A stretch of 64,000 nucleotides of DNA from an uncultured Planococcus sp. (GCA_947502505.1 CANNAE010000003.1:1-64000), one strand, 5' to 3'. Shown: positions 1 to 10,517, counted from the stretch's first letter. Numbers and translations are program-made. Notes: generated by a model not told the origin, from the sequence alone.

Positions 1-75
1 TGAGGTAGATAGGTTCGGGGTGGAAGCGTGGCGACACGTGCAGCTGACGAATACTAATCGATCGAGGACTTAACC
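1..75 (+). rRNA. 23S ribosomal RNA, 3' end (partial)
   Basis: The first bases match the conserved 3' end of Firmicutes 23S rRNA, including the segment reading GCTGACGAATACTAATCGAT and the final GGACTTAACC. The gene begins outside the window. The 5S rRNA and a tRNA follow, as in a normal rrn operon. The exact 3' end is approximate. Confidence 0.93.
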
Positions 76-136
76 AATAACTGAAATACGTTTTTCAATG
101 TCGATTTATCCAGTTTTGAGCGAACAAGCTCAAAAG

Positions 137-252
<116 letters not shown>

Positions 253-261
253 TATAATTTT

Positions 262-334
262 GGTCCCGTGGTGTAGCGGTTAACATGCCTGCCTGTCACG
301 CAGGAGATCGCCGGTTCGATCCCGGTCGGGACCG
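262..334 (+). tRNA. tRNA-Asp (GTC)
   Basis: The cloverleaf is visible: acceptor GGTCCCG pairs with CGGGACC, discriminator G at 334, anticodon arm CCTGC-CTGTCAC-GCAGG with anticodon GTC, and a T-loop GTTCGATCC. The CCA end is not encoded. It is the last RNA of the rrn operon and is followed by a terminator. Confidence 0.96.
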
Positions 335-348
335 TCATTCCAAAAAGT

Positions 349-377
349 GAGCACAGCGAACCCGCTGTGCTCTTTTT
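349..377 (+). terminator. rrn operon terminator
   Basis: A perfect 10-bp stem (GAGCACAGCG / CGCTGTGCTC) with an AACC loop and a run of five T. It ends the 23S-5S-tRNA-Asp transcript. Confidence 0.9.
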
Positions 378-394
378 CTATGGAACAATATATT

Positions 395-423
395 TTGATT
401 TGCGAGGCTATCTCCGCTAAACT
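395..423 (+). promoter_or_regulatory. Candidate sigma-A promoter for tsaE operon
   Basis: TTGATT (395-400), a 17-nt spacer, then TAAACT (418-423), about 30 nt before the tsaE start. Each hexamer matches consensus at 4 of 6 positions. It lies between the rrn terminator and the first t6A gene, where a promoter is needed. No transcript data. Confidence 0.45.
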
Positions 424-452
424 ATGAAAAGACTCAAACGAGGTGAAGAGAC

Positions 453-905
453 ATGAGCTATACGATTACAGTGCAATCGCCGCAGCATACAGAAGAACTT
501 GCTATTCGCTTAGCTTCACTTTTGGAGCCGGGAGATCTTCTTACACTGGAAGGTGACTTAGGAGCAGGAAAAACAACCTTTACTAAAGGCTTGGCCAAAG
601 GGCTCGGCATCGAACGAACAGTCAATAGCCCAACTTTCACTATCCTTAAACAATATGAGGGCAGATTGAATTTGAATCATTTTGACGTATACCGCTTGGA
701 AAATAGTGATGAAGATATCGGCTTTGATGAATTATTTGCGGAACAAGCAGTTTCGGTGGTTGAATGGGCTCAGTTTATTGAAGAGTATTTGCCCGCAGAG
801 CGTTTAGAGATTGTAATGCGCCGTCTGTCTGAAGAAGGTCGCGAAGTGGAATTTTACCCGCACGGTGCCCGTTATGAAAAATTATGCAGGGAGCTAACAC
901 AATGA
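453..905 (+). CDS. tsaE: tRNA threonylcarbamoyladenosine biosynthesis ATPase TsaE
   Basis: TsaE is the small P-loop ATPase that works with TsaB and TsaD to add threonylcarbamoyl to A37 of ANN-decoding tRNAs. The 150-residue protein has the Walker A motif GDLGAGKTT around residues 34-42, and the family segments NSPTFT and HFDVYRL follow. Length is normal. The ATG is preceded by a GAGGTGAAGAG ribosome site. It opens a four-gene operon with 4-8 bp overlaps; its TGA overlaps the tsaB ATG. This is the B. subtilis ydiB position. Confidence 0.95.
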   Translation: MSYTITVQSPQHTEELAIRLASLLEPGDLLTLEGDLGAGKTTFTKGLAKGLGIERTVNSPTFTILKQYEGRLNLNHFDVYRLENSDEDIGFDELFAEQAVSVVEWAQFIEEYLPAERLEIVMRRLSEEGREVEFYPHGARYEKLCRELTQ

Positions 906-1594
906 TTTTAGGAATCGACACGTCCAATTCACCCTTGGCTATCGCTTTGGTGAAAGACGCTACAGTATTAATAGAAGAAACTCAAAATCTAAAGATCAAT
1001 CATTCCTTAACCGCTATGCCAGCAGTGGAGGAATTGATGAAAAAAGCAAAAATCGCTCCGGGTGATTTGACGCAAATTGTTGTGGCGGAAGGGCCTGGCT
1101 CTTATACAGGCGTTCGGATTGGACTGACCATCGCGAAAACTCTTGCTTGGTCTTTAAAAATCCCGCTAGTTTCGGTATCGAGTTTGAAGGTACTTGCAGC
1201 AAACGGTCAAGGGTTCGATGGGCTAGTTTGCCCGGTGATGGATGCAAGACGCGGTACGGCTTTCACTGCACTTTATGAGGGGGAACATCTAGAAACGGTC
1301 ATTCCCGATCAACATAGTGACTTCAAGGCATTCTTAGAACAAGTCCGCACATATGGGCGTCCGGTATTGTTTACTGGCGTCGATCTTGAAATTCATCGCT
1401 CGCTGATCGAAGAGATGCTTGGGGAGTTGGCCCATTTTGCGCAATTTCAAAATAGGCTTCCGCGTGCTTCTCATTTGATCGCATTAGCTGCGAATGAGGA
1501 AGCCAAAGAAGTGCATCATACGGTTCCAGAATACCGCCGGATTACTGAGGCAGAAGCCAATCTTTCGAAAACGAATGAAGGAAAAAGCCAATGA
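902..1594 (+). CDS. tsaB: tRNA t6A biosynthesis scaffold protein TsaB
   Basis: TsaB is the ASKHA-fold partner that dimerises with TsaD in the t6A complex. The 230-residue protein begins MILGIDTSNSPLAIAL and carries the phosphate-1-like IDTS motif and EGPGSYTGVRIG, both family hallmarks. The ATG at 902 is chosen because it overlaps the tsaE stop (ATGA); an upstream in-frame codon at 884 lies inside tsaE and has no ribosome site. Its own stop overlaps rimI in the same way, so translation is probably coupled. Confidence 0.94.
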   Translation: MILGIDTSNSPLAIALVKDATVLIEETQNLKINHSLTAMPAVEELMKKAKIAPGDLTQIVVAEGPGSYTGVRIGLTIAKTLAWSLKIPLVSVSSLKVLAANGQGFDGLVCPVMDARRGTAFTALYEGEHLETVIPDQHSDFKAFLEQVRTYGRPVLFTGVDLEIHRSLIEEMLGELAHFAQFQNRLPRASHLIALAANEEAKEVHHTVPEYRRITEAEANLSKTNEGKSQ

Positions 1595-2046
1595 CCGCCC
1601 CATTGAAGTTTCGAAAAATGACTATTCGTGACGTGGATGCAGTGTACGAAATTGAAAAGAACTCGTTTACGCTTGCTTGGACAAAAGAGGCGTTTGAACA
1701 AGAGATGTTAAAAAATGAATTTGCGTACTATGTATTGGCCGAAACGGAAGAAGGGGTCATTGGTTATTGTGGCATGTGGCTTGTGATGGATGAAGCGCAT
1801 ATTACGAATATTGCCATCTCCCCCCAACAGCGCGGCAACAAGTTCGGGGAAGCTTTGATGAAAGAGGCAATGGACCAAGCAAAAGCGCGAGGCGCAAAGC
1901 TCATGACTTTGGAAGCGCGTGTCAGCAATATAGCTGCGCTTAATTTATATAAAAAGTTAGGATTTCAAAATGGTGGCATCCGAAAAGGGTATTATACGGA
2001 TAACCAGGAAGATGCCATAGTTATGTGGGTGAATTTCAATGAATGA
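1591..2046 (+). CDS. rimI: Ribosomal protein S18-alanine N-acetyltransferase RimI
   Basis: A GNAT-fold acetyltransferase of 151 residues, the usual RimI length. The acetyl-CoA pyrophosphate loop reads [12 protein letters not shown] near residues 73-84, and the C-terminal [17 protein letters not shown] segment is typical of RimI. The family acetylates the N-terminal alanine of S18, though targets can be broader in Bacilli. It overlaps tsaB by 4 bp and tsaD by 8 bp. rimI between tsaB and tsaD is the conserved Firmicutes order (B. subtilis ydiD). Confidence 0.92.
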   Translation: MTAPLKFRKMTIRDVDAVYEIEKNSFTLAWTKEAFEQEMLKNEFAYYVLAETEEGVIGYCGMWLVMDEAHITNIAISPQQRGNKFGEALMKEAMDQAKARGAKLMTLEARVSNIAALNLYKKLGFQNGGIRKGYYTDNQEDAIVMWVNFNE

Positions 2047-3058
2047 AGATATCTATGTGTTGGGAATAGAAACGAGTTGTGATGAAACCGCAGCTTCGGT
2101 CGTGAAAAATGGGACAGAGATCGTCTCGAATGTGGTAGCATCGCAAATTGAGAGCCATAAACGTTTTGGGGGCGTGGTCCCTGAAATTGCATCGAGGCAT
2201 CATGTCGAGCAAATCACGATTGTAATAGAAGAGGCCTTGCAACAGGCGGATTTGGCGCCAGCTGAACTATCTGCCGTAGCAGTAACAGAAGGGCCGGGGC
2301 TGGTCGGGGCCTTGCTTGTAGGCGTTAATGCGGCTAAAGCATTTGCGTTTGCACATAGCTTGCCACTAGTGGGTGTACATCATATTGCTGGCCATATATA
2401 CGCGAATCGCTTAGAGCAGGAAATGGAGTTTCCGCTTTTGTCGTTGGTCATTTCAGGAGGCCATACTGAGTTAATCCTGATGAAAGAGCATGGTGATTTT
2501 ACAGTCATTGGTGAGACTAGGGACGATGCTGCAGGGGAAGCTTACGATAAAGTGGCGCGGACATTGAACTTGCCTTATCCAGGCGGGCCGCATATCGACC
2601 GGTTAGCACATGAAAGCACCGAAGCAGTCGATTTTCCGCGGGTTTGGCTGGAAGAAGGATCGTATGATTTTAGCTTTAGTGGGTTGAAATCGTCTGTGCT
2701 GAACTATATGCACAACATGAAACAGCGAGGAGAAGCACCGGTGCCAGAAGCTGTAGCCGCAGGATTCCAAAACAGCGTCGTGGAAGTTGTAACAGCAAAG
2801 ACTTTGCGCGCGGCAAGGGAATTCGGTGTTAAACAAGTGATTGCAGCAGGGGGTGTGGCAGCGAATAAAGGCTTGCGCACCTCACTCGCTGAAACGTTTG
2901 AAGAAGAAAAAATCCCATTCTTTATTCCGCCGCTTCCGCTGTGTACAGATAACGCAGCGATGATCGCAGCGGCTGGCACGGTTATGTACGAAAAAGGATT
3001 AACAGGAGATATGACCATGAACGGGCGTCCAGGCATGCCCTTGAGTTCGTGGATTTAA
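2039..3058 (+). CDS. tsaD: tRNA N6-adenosine threonylcarbamoyltransferase TsaD
   Basis: TsaD (Gcp/YdiE) transfers the threonylcarbamoyl group from its AMP adduct to A37 of tRNA. The 339-residue protein starts [20 protein letters not shown] and carries the metal-binding HHIAGHIYA, the ISGGHTEL loop and the C-terminal CTDNAAMIA motif, all required for the active site. Length is full. The ATG at 2039 lies 5 bp upstream of the rimI stop. It is the last gene of the operon and is followed by a strong terminator. Confidence 0.96.
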   Translation: MNEDIYVLGIETSCDETAASVVKNGTEIVSNVVASQIESHKRFGGVVPEIASRHHVEQITIVIEEALQQADLAPAELSAVAVTEGPGLVGALLVGVNAAKAFAFAHSLPLVGVHHIAGHIYANRLEQEMEFPLLSLVISGGHTELILMKEHGDFTVIGETRDDAAGEAYDKVARTLNLPYPGGPHIDRLAHESTEAVDFPRVWLEEGSYDFSFSGLKSSVLNYMHNMKQRGEAPVPEAVAAGFQNSVVEVVTAKTLRAAREFGVKQVIAAGGVAANKGLRTSLAETFEEEKIPFFIPPLPLCTDNAAMIAAAGTVMYEKGLTGDMTMNGRPGMPLSSWI

Positions 3059-3063
3059 CTGAA

Positions 3064-3108
3064 AGCAATGCCGCAATTTATTGAGAATTGCGGCATTGCT
3101 TCTTTTTT
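3064..3108 (+). terminator. tsaD operon terminator
   Basis: A 15-bp perfect stem (3064-3078 with 3086-3100; inner arm GCAATGCCGCAATT) and a 7-nt loop, followed by TCTTTTTTT. It starts 6 nt after the tsaD stop. Confidence 0.92.
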
Positions 3109-3175
3109 TATGAATAATATCCAAATCTTACAAGGACATAGAAATATGTTTTCTGTCAATAGAGAACATTTGTAC

Positions 3176-3293
3176 TTATGCACAATTTGTGAATAAGCTG
3201 TTAATAAGCTATCGATAAATAGTGGATTTCCTATATATTGTAGCCATGACAGTGGAAAAAAATGTGGATAAAAGAAAAAAGACCTGTGGATAA
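3176..3293. promoter_or_regulatory. DnaA-box cluster in tsaD-ydiF gap
   Basis: The 364-nt gap between tsaD and the ABC-F gene is AT-rich and holds two perfect DnaA boxes, TGTGGATAA at 3263-3271 and 3285-3293. Two one-mismatch boxes lie upstream: TTATGCACA at 3176-3184 and TGTGAATAA at 3188-3196. Weaker 7/9 matches sit near 3221, 3251 and 3347. From memory, B. subtilis has a DnaA-bound cluster in the orthologous gcp-ydiF gap. Function as a DnaA-titrating or initiation-control site is inferred. No gene is visible here. Confidence 0.72.
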
Positions 3294-3392
3294 TGTTCGT
3301 AACTCTGTTGATAGTTGATTCTGCAACTTTTCTTATGTGTACAAATCTGTGGAAATATTTATTTCGTTAAAGGGTCTTGACCTATATGTAGG

Positions 3393-3423
3393 GAAAAGAA
3401 AAACCGCATACCCAGTATGCGGT
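3393..3423 (-). terminator. ydiF terminator
   Basis: Read on the minus strand, a 9-bp stem (ACCGCATAC / GTATGCGGT) with a 3-nt loop runs into TTTTCTTTTC. The stem begins at the last base of the ydiF stop codon. Confidence 0.8.
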
Positions 3424-5366
3424 CAGGAATTCAGTTCTTCAAGTTGTTCTTGCAATTCAAGCCATTCGGACATGGTTGCTTCATGGGAATGCTTTAGTTC
3501 TTCGAGACGTGTTTGCAAAGGCATGACGCGTTCGTGATCCTGGAAAATGTCCGGCTCGCATAGTTGTTCTTCAATCGCGGCGATTTCTTCATCGAGTGCT
3601 TCCATTGCCTGTTCGATTTCGGTATTTTTCCTCACCAATTGGCGTTCAAGCTTTTTAGCTTCTTTGTCGATTTGCGAAGTGGAAGCAGAGGCTTGGGCTT
3701 CTGGCTGTTTCGCTTTAGCTTCTAGTGCATCGAGTGCAGCTAGTTCTTCGGTTTCGAGTTTCTTCTCGACATAATAATCGTAGTCGCCCAAATACTCGGT
3801 GGTGCCACTAGCAGATAGCTCCACCACTTTCGTGGCGATCCGGTTCATGAAGTAGCGGTCATGGGAAACGAATAAAAGTGTCCCAGGATAGTCGATCAAG
3901 GCGTTCTCGAGTACTTCTTTGCTGTCGAGGTCCAAATGGTTGGTTGGCTCATCCAATAGCAGGACATTGGCTTTTTGCATCATCAATTTGGCGAGTGCGA
4001 CACGGGCTTTTTCGCCGCCGGATAAAGTCGATACCGGTTTTAGAACATCGTCTCCAGTGAATAGGAAACGGCCAAGAATGCCGCGAATGTCTTTTTCGTT
4101 TACTTGTGGATAGTCGTCCCATAATTCGTTAAGAACGAGTTTATTGCCTTTTAAGTTTGCCTGTTCCTGGTCGTAATAGCCGAACTGGATGCCGGTGCCG
4201 TAATAGATGTCGCCTGCGAGTGCCGGCAATTCCTTTATGATGGTCTTCAGAAGCGTCGATTTGCCGACACCGTTTGGCCCGACGAGTGCCAGGCTTTCGC
4301 TGCGGTAGAGTTTTAATGAAACGTCTTTTGATACCGCTCGATCGTTGTAGCCGACCGATAAGGACTGGACGTTCAACACGTCGTTGCCGCTTTGCTTTTG
4401 GATATCAAAGCCGAAGCGCGCCGATTTTTCATCGCCTTCCGGAGCTTCCATCCAGTCGGTTTTCTCGAGCACGCGGCGCCTGCTTTGCGCCATTTTAGTA
4501 GTGGACGCGCGGACCAGGTTGCGGGCGACATAATCTTCGAGTTTTGCTTTCTCGCCTTGTTCTTTCTCGTAATGTTTGCGGTCGAGTTCGTATTGTTTCG
4601 CTTTTTCGCTCAAATAGCGGCTGTAATTGCCGGTATACTTCCGGACCTTCTTGCGCGACACTTCGTAGACGAGCGTGACGACTTGGTCGAGAAAATAACG
4701 GTCATGCGAGACGATGAGCAAGGCGCCCGGATAATTCTTCAAATAGTTTTCGAGCCAGCTCAAGGTTTCGATGTCCAAGTGGTTGGTCGGCTCATCGAGG
4801 ATCAGGAGCTGCGGTTTTGCGAGCAGGAGCTTTGCCAGCATGAGGCGGGTTTTCTGGCCGCCTGACAGGGAAGTGATTTTCTTTTCGTAGTCTTCCGGAT
4901 AGAATTTCATGCCGTGAAGGACAGCGCGCGTATCCGCTTCGAATTGATAGCCACCGGCATCTTTGAAGTTGGTTTGCAACAAGTCATATTCTTGCATGAC
5001 TTTGGCATTGCGTTCTGCGTCATTATAGACATCCGGGTCGGCCATTGCGGCTTCGAGTTTCCGCAGCTTTGCTTCTTGGTCACGGAAATGATCGAAAATC
5101 TTCATCATTTCCTGCCATACGGTGGCGTCTGAATTCAAGTCGGTCTGTTGTTCCAAATAGCCGATTGTCAAATCTTTCGGCATGATTAAATCGCCGCTGT
5201 CATAGGACATTTCCCCAGCGATGATTTTCAGCAATGTGGATTTCCCGGCACCGTTGCGGCCGACGAGCGCGACCCGGTCACGGTGCTGGACTTCGAGTTT
5301 GGCGCCTGAGATGATTTCCTCGGCACCGAATGATTTATGGATTTGATTGACTTGCAATACGATCAT
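3423..5366 (-). CDS. ydiF: ABC-F family ATP-binding protein (YdiF-like)
   Basis: A soluble tandem ABC ATPase of the ABC-F class; these proteins act on the ribosome rather than in membrane transport. Of 647 residues, the first NBD has Walker A GRNGAGKST and signature LSGGQKTR, the second has GPNGVGKST and LSGGEKAR; both have LDEPTNHLD. The lysine-rich linker and a C-terminal coiled coil (residues about 545-645) are typical. The ATG at 5366 is chosen because a strong AGAGGTGACC site lies just upstream; a longer form from 5441 lacks one. It is transcribed against its neighbours. Whether it is a housekeeping translation factor or protects against an antibiotic cannot be read from sequence. Confidence 0.9.
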   Translation of the reverse strand: MIVLQVNQIHKSFGAEEIISGAKLEVQHRDRVALVGRNGAGKSTLLKIIAGEMSYDSGDLIMPKDLTIGYLEQQTDLNSDATVWQEMMKIFDHFRDQEAKLRKLEAAMADPDVYNDAERNAKVMQEYDLLQTNFKDAGGYQFEADTRAVLHGMKFYPEDYEKKITSLSGGQKTRLMLAKLLLAKPQLLILDEPTNHLDIETLSWLENYLKNYPGALLIVSHDRYFLDQVVTLVYEVSRKKVRKYTGNYSRYLSEKAKQYELDRKHYEKEQGEKAKLEDYVARNLVRASTTKMAQSRRRVLEKTDWMEAPEGDEKSARFGFDIQKQSGNDVLNVQSLSVGYNDRAVSKDVSLKLYRSESLALVGPNGVGKSTLLKTIIKELPALAGDIYYGTGIQFGYYDQEQANLKGNKLVLNELWDDYPQVNEKDIRGILGRFLFTGDDVLKPVSTLSGGEKARVALAKLMMQKANVLLLDEPTNHLDLDSKEVLENALIDYPGTLLFVSHDRYFMNRIATKVVELSASGTTEYLGDYDYYVEKKLETEELAALDALEAKAKQPEAQASASTSQIDKEAKKLERQLVRKNTEIEQAMEALDEEIAAIEEQLCEPDIFQDHERVMPLQTRLEELKHSHEATMSEWLELQEQLEELNS

Positions 5367-5496
5367 TAGGGTCACCTCTATTCTTCTTAAGTGTAGCTGA
5401 TGGGCGGGCGCTTCGCAATTGCGCAAGCCTTTACATATCAAGGCCTGTCATGTAAGATTGAAACGATTTGACAACAGTTCAGAAGGAAGCGATCCC

Positions 5497-6129
5497 ATGC
5501 TTGACGAATCCCACAAAATCCCGCAAGCAACAACGAAGCGGCTGCCCTTGTATTACCGGTTTCTCCAAAATTTCGCCAATGCCGGACAGAAGCGCATCTC
5601 CTCCCAGGAGTTGAGCGAAGCGATGAAAATCGATTCGGCGACCATCCGCCGCGATTTTTCCCATCTCGGGGCGCTCGGCAAAAAAGGTTACGGCTATGAT
5701 GTACAGGAGCTCCTGGCGTTTTTTCGCAAGACGCTTGACCAGGACGAAGCGACGAATGTTGCCTTGATCGGTGTCGGAAGCCTCGGCAGCGCATTTTTGA
5801 AATACAATTTCCACCGCAACCATAACACGAAAATCATCCTTGCCTTTGACACGAACAGCCCGAAAGAGGGCAAGACCATCAGCGGCATCGATACGTATCA
5901 CCCGGATCTCATCGAAGAGAAGGTGAAGCAGTACGGGGTGGAAGTGGTCATTTTGACAGTGCCTTCGCGCTCGGCCCAGGAAGTGACGGATCGGCTCGCG
6001 CAAACAGATATCAAAGGCATACTGAACTTCACGCCAGTGCGTATTTCCGTGCCGGAACATATCCGCGTGCAGACGATCGATCTATCGGTCGAGCTGCAAA
6101 CTTTAATCTACCAGATCAAGCATGATTAA
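5497..6129 (+). CDS. rex: Redox-sensing transcriptional repressor Rex
   Basis: Rex senses the NADH/NAD+ ratio and represses fermentation and respiration genes when NADH is low. The 210-residue protein has an N-terminal winged helix (residues 1-75, with [20 protein letters not shown]) and a Rossmann domain with GVGSLGSA near residue 92. A C-terminal swapped helix ends in LIYQIKHD. The ATG at 5497 is chosen for its AAGGAAG site and the family-like N terminus; the open frame extends upstream without support. It is divergent from ydiF and precedes tatA, the B. subtilis ydiH position. No clear Rex operator was seen nearby. Confidence 0.93.
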   Translation: MLDESHKIPQATTKRLPLYYRFLQNFANAGQKRISSQELSEAMKIDSATIRRDFSHLGALGKKGYGYDVQELLAFFRKTLDQDEATNVALIGVGSLGSAFLKYNFHRNHNTKIILAFDTNSPKEGKTISGIDTYHPDLIEEKVKQYGVEVVILTVPSRSAQEVTDRLAQTDIKGILNFTPVRISVPEHIRVQTIDLSVELQTLIYQIKHD

Positions 6130-6219
6130 CATAAAACCTTCACATTTGAACGGCCATTGCAAATAGCCAAAAGGCCTTGTTTCATGTACACTAGAAGCAT
6201 ACTACAGGAGGTGTCTGAT

Positions 6220-6423
6220 ATGGCTCCAGGTCCACTAAGTTTAATCATCATCGGGATTGTCGCCTTGCTGATTTTCGGCCCGAAAAAATTGCCGGAACTA
6301 GGTAAAGCATTCGGTTCTTCCTTGCGCGAATTCAAAAACGCCACAAAAGGGTTGGCTGATGACGATGAAGATGACAAGACAGCAAAGAAAAACGATCTAG
6401 ATAAGAAAGACGAGCACAAGTAA
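6220..6423 (+). CDS. tatA: Sec-independent translocase subunit TatA
   Basis: A 67-residue TatA/E-type protein that forms the Tat translocation pore with TatC. It has one membrane helix (residues 5-20), the hinge [12 protein letters not shown], an amphipathic helix, and an acidic/basic tail rich in D and K. The ATG at 6220 follows AGGAGGTG with good spacing; an earlier in-frame codon would add an implausible leader. It lies 20 nt upstream of tatC, a minimal TatA-TatC pair like B. subtilis TatAy-TatCy. Confidence 0.93.
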   Translation: MAPGPLSLIIIGIVALLIFGPKKLPELGKAFGSSLREFKNATKGLADDDEDDKTAKKNDLDKKDEHK

Positions 6424-6443
6424 GACGATAGGATGTTTGTCCG

Positions 6444-7217
6444 ATGAACCAACAAAATGAAATGACGGTAGTTGAACATATAGGTGAACTCAGAAAACGG
6501 CTGACCTTGATAGTCGTTTTCTTTCTGTTGGCGCTCATTGCCGGATTCTTTTTAGCCGAGCCGCTGATCCGCTATTTGCAGTTCAGCGAAGAGGCGCGGA
6601 ATCTGACGCTGAATGCGTTCAAGATTACCGATCCGATTAAGATATATATGCAGGTCATGATGATTTTGGCCTTGATCATCACATCGCCGTTGATCATGTA
6701 CCAATTCTGGGCCTTTATCAGCCCGGGGCTTTCCGACCGGGAACGGAAAGTGACGCTGGGGTATATCCCGTTTTCCGTGTCGCTGTTCATCGGCGGCATC
6801 GCCTTTTCGTATTTGGTGCTGTTCCCGTATGTTATCGGGTTCATGCTCAATATATCGGAGAGCCTGGACATCCAGGAAACGATTGGGATCAATGAATATT
6901 TCCAGTTTTTGTTCCAGATTACCTTGCCGTTCGGCTTTATCTTCCAATTGCCGGTATTGATGCTGTTTTTGACGCGTCTCGGCATTTTGACGCCGATGAT
7001 GATGACGAAATACCGCAAATATGCGTATTTGGCATTGGTGACGATCGCGGCATTCATTACGCCGCCGGATATCGTGTCGCATTTACTGGTCACTTTGCCG
7101 CTGATCTTGCTCTATGAGTTCAGTGTGGTCATTGCACGCATCGGCTATCGCAAGTTCCTGCGGGCAGAACAGCAGCAGGCTATTGAAGAACAGACTGAAA
7201 ACCTTCCGCCGAAATAA
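6444..7217 (+). CDS. tatC: Sec-independent translocase subunit TatC
   Basis: TatC recognises twin-arginine signal peptides and recruits TatA. The 257-residue protein has six predicted membrane segments and the family motifs HIGELRKRL at residues 11-19, FWAFISPGL near residues 89-97, and FGFIFQLPV near residues 169-177. The stop codon lies in the loop of the terminator at 7198-7233. The neighbourhood matches B. subtilis tatCy. Substrates cannot be inferred from this window. Confidence 0.95.
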   Translation: MNQQNEMTVVEHIGELRKRLTLIVVFFLLALIAGFFLAEPLIRYLQFSEEARNLTLNAFKITDPIKIYMQVMMILALIITSPLIMYQFWAFISPGLSDRERKVTLGYIPFSVSLFIGGIAFSYLVLFPYVIGFMLNISESLDIQETIGINEYFQFLFQITLPFGFIFQLPVLMLFLTRLGILTPMMMTKYRKYAYLALVTIAAFITPPDIVSHLLVTLPLILLYEFSVVIARIGYRKFLRAEQQQAIEEQTENLPPK

Positions 7218-7233
7218 TGGTGGGAGGTTTTTT
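7198..7233 (+). terminator. tatC terminator overlapping the stop codon
   Basis: A 13-bp stem with two G-T pairs (AAAACCTTCCGCC with GGTGGGAGGTTTT) and an 8-nt loop that contains the tatC TAA, then a T run. Confidence 0.78.
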
Positions 7234-7503
7234 GTTTGGAATGAAAATAGGCTGGGGATAGGAGATTGCGCTCCTGGCGGATGCTTGGTCCCACAGGCGT
7301 CAGTCCCTTTCGCTCCGTCGATAGTTTTAGAGTGAAACGGACATTTCGTCACGCTCTCAGCAGTATATGTGTAGATAATCTGGGCCTTTGCAAATGTATC
7401 GGCTGGTGGAATTAATATTCAACCAATAGGCAGAGTTCCTCCTCAGCCAGTTGGTACCACCTTCAATGCTATGGTATTTTCTTATTCTACTCTTATAGAA
7501 ATT
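7234..7503. other. Intergenic region without recognised gene
   Basis: About 270 nt between the tatC terminator and the terminator of the CPBP gene. Two weak inverted repeats are visible, but there is no reading frame with a ribosome site and no known RNA motif. It may hold a decayed copy of a GC-rich intergenic repeat around 7260-7330. Confidence 0.4.
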
Positions 7504-7539
7504 AAAAACCGCCGTTCCATTAAAGGAGCGGCGGTTTTT
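7504..7539. terminator. Terminator of the CPBP protease gene (bidirectional shape)
   Basis: A stem AAAAACCGCCG / CGGCGGTTTTT with inner TTCC/GGAG pairing. The A run on one side and T run on the other allow use on both strands. It ends 3 nt from the stop of the minus-strand CPBP gene. Confidence 0.82.
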
Positions 7540-7542
7540 GGG

Positions 7543-8313
7543 TTATTGCAGGTTTTCCATTTGCTTGATGAAGGTTTCGATCTTGTCCATATTGAGCTGG
7601 ATGAGCATGACGTAGCCGTTCAGCATGATGTGCGCGATGATCGGGGTAAGGATGCGCTTGGTCCGCTGATAGAGGGCAGCCAGGATCAGCCCGGTGGTGA
7701 AGTAAAGCAAGAGATGCGTGAATTCGAGATGGACGAGCGCGAAGACCAGTGCCGAGATGGCCGTGGCGATCCAGAAGTTCATCGTCTGGTTCAGGGAGCC
7801 GAAGACGACTCTGCGGAAGACCAGTTCTTCAAGTATCGGGCCGAACAAGACGACTGCGATGATAGCGTACGGCACGACTTCAGCGATGCGGACGAGTGTC
7901 TGGGTATTAGCGGATCCCGGGTCGATGCCGATCGCCATTTCGATCATGGCGGCAATCGATTGCCCGATGATCAACAATAGAAAGCCGAGTACGCCCCAAC
8001 CGATTGCAGCAGGGAGGCTCGATTTTTTACCTTTCCAAATATTGAAGAAGTTGCGGTCGCGCAAGATGAGTGCCATTGTCACTAAAAAGCCGACGCCCAT
8101 CGTCAGGAAGATCAGCCAGCCGGAAGTGGAAGCGCGGGCAGTGGCATCGTCTAGCCCTTGGTCGCGGAAATAGCCGAGCGTCGGGCCGATAAAGAGAATC
8201 GGCATGAGCTGAACGGCCACAAAAACGAGCAGGACCAGGAGCGGCGTGCGCATGTTTTTGCGCTTATGCCCTTTCGCTTTCGGGGAATAGGCGGTTTTAT
8301 CGGTTGAGGTCAT
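7543..8313 (-). CDS. CPBP family intramembrane glutamic endopeptidase (YdiL-like)
   Basis: A 256-residue membrane protein of the Abi/CPBP (Rce1-like) protease family. Several membrane helices surround the conserved motifs EELVFRR (residues 162-168), FALVH (191-195) and HIMLN (228-232), which supply catalytic glutamates and metal- or water-coordinating histidines and asparagine. It lies directly upstream of and divergent to groES, where B. subtilis has ydiL. Substrates are unknown. The N-terminal 20 residues are basic and cytosolic. Confidence 0.87.
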   Translation of the reverse strand: MTSTDKTAYSPKAKGHKRKNMRTPLLVLLVFVAVQLMPILFIGPTLGYFRDQGLDDATARASTSGWLIFLTMGVGFLVTMALILRDRNFFNIWKGKKSSLPAAIGWGVLGFLLLIIGQSIAAMIEMAIGIDPGSANTQTLVRIAEVVPYAIIAVVLFGPILEELVFRRVVFGSLNQTMNFWIATAISALVFALVHLEFTHLLLYFTTGLILAALYQRTKRILTPIIAHIMLNGYVMLIQLNMDKIETFIKQMENLQ

Positions 8314-8405
8314 GTAGTCAAATTCCTTTCTTTTATCATGCTTCTTTTATTGTAGGGCTTAAGGGAAAAAGGCGCAAAGAATTCAAAACGGCCCAAGGTT
8401 TCTGC

Positions 8406-8434
8406 TTGCAATTAACTGAAGATTTTATTAAACT
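8406..8434 (+). promoter_or_regulatory. Sigma-A promoter of groESL
   Basis: TTGCAA (8406-8411), a 17-nt spacer, then TAAACT (8429-8434), placing the transcription start just before or within the CIRCE element. This is the usual groE layout in Bacilli. Confidence 0.7.
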
Positions 8435-8444
8435 TATCTATGGG

Positions 8445-8471
8445 TTAGCACTCGAGGAGTGAGAGTGCTAA
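8445..8471 (+). promoter_or_regulatory. CIRCE element (HrcA operator)
   Basis: A perfect match to the CIRCE consensus: TTAGCACTC, 9 nt, GAGTGCTAA. HrcA binds it as a repressor of class I heat-shock genes. It lies between the promoter and the groES ribosome site, so groESL is expected to be HrcA-controlled; hrcA itself is not in this window. Confidence 0.97.
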
Positions 8472-8509
8472 GCGACTAGAAGCTATTTAATTTGAGGAGG
8501 GTGTTTCAA

Positions 8510-8794
8510 TTGTTAAGACCATTAGGAGATCGTGTCATCATTGAGCTCGTCGAAGTGGAAGAAAAGACATCTAGCGGAATCGTCTTGCCAGGATCGGCGC
8601 AAGAAAAGCCGCAGGAAGGCAAAGTGATTGCGGTAGGGAATGGACTTATCCGTGAAAATGGACAGCGTACAGAGCTGGACGTAAATGAAGGAGACCGTAT
8701 CGTCTTTTCGAAATATGCGGGCACAGAATTGAAATACGAAGGCAAAGAATACTTAATTTTACGTGAGAACGACATCCTTGCGATTGTCGGCTAA
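8510..8794 (+). CDS. groES: Co-chaperonin GroES
   Basis: The 94-residue co-chaperonin that caps GroEL. It begins [12 protein letters not shown] and has the mobile loop [21 protein letters not shown] and the roof segment [17 protein letters not shown]. The start is TTG at 8510, 9 nt after a perfect AGGAGG (8495-8500). The open frame extends upstream to a TTG at 8492, but that region contains the ribosome site itself, so the longer form is not real. It is transcribed with groEL, 37 nt downstream. Confidence 0.95.
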   Translation: MLRPLGDRVIIELVEVEEKTSSGIVLPGSAQEKPQEGKVIAVGNGLIRENGQRTELDVNEGDRIVFSKYAGTELKYEGKEYLILRENDILAIVG

Positions 8795-8804
8795 ATAAGC
8801 ATAA

Positions 8805-10463
<1,659 letters not shown>

Positions 10464-10480
10464 GCATCAACCCATCTAGA

Positions 10481-10517
10481 AAAATCCCCTCTCACATGAT
10501 GTGAGAGGGGATTTTTT
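10481..10517 (+). terminator. groESL terminator
   Basis: A near-perfect stem AATCCCCTCTCACAT / ATGTGAGAGGGGATT followed by TTTTTC, starting 18 nt after the groEL stop. Confidence 0.92.

Noticed and set aside
4392-4865. A 157-codon frame opposite the ABC-F gene
   Set aside because: It lies entirely over conserved ABC-F sequence with no ribosome site.
5479-6060. A 193-codon minus-strand frame opposite rex
   Set aside because: Rex is intact on the plus strand; the antisense frame has no start signal.
7471-7980. A 169-codon plus-strand frame opposite the CPBP protease gene
   Set aside because: It is an antisense shadow of a gene with all family motifs, and its charged, repetitive composition is typical of shadows.
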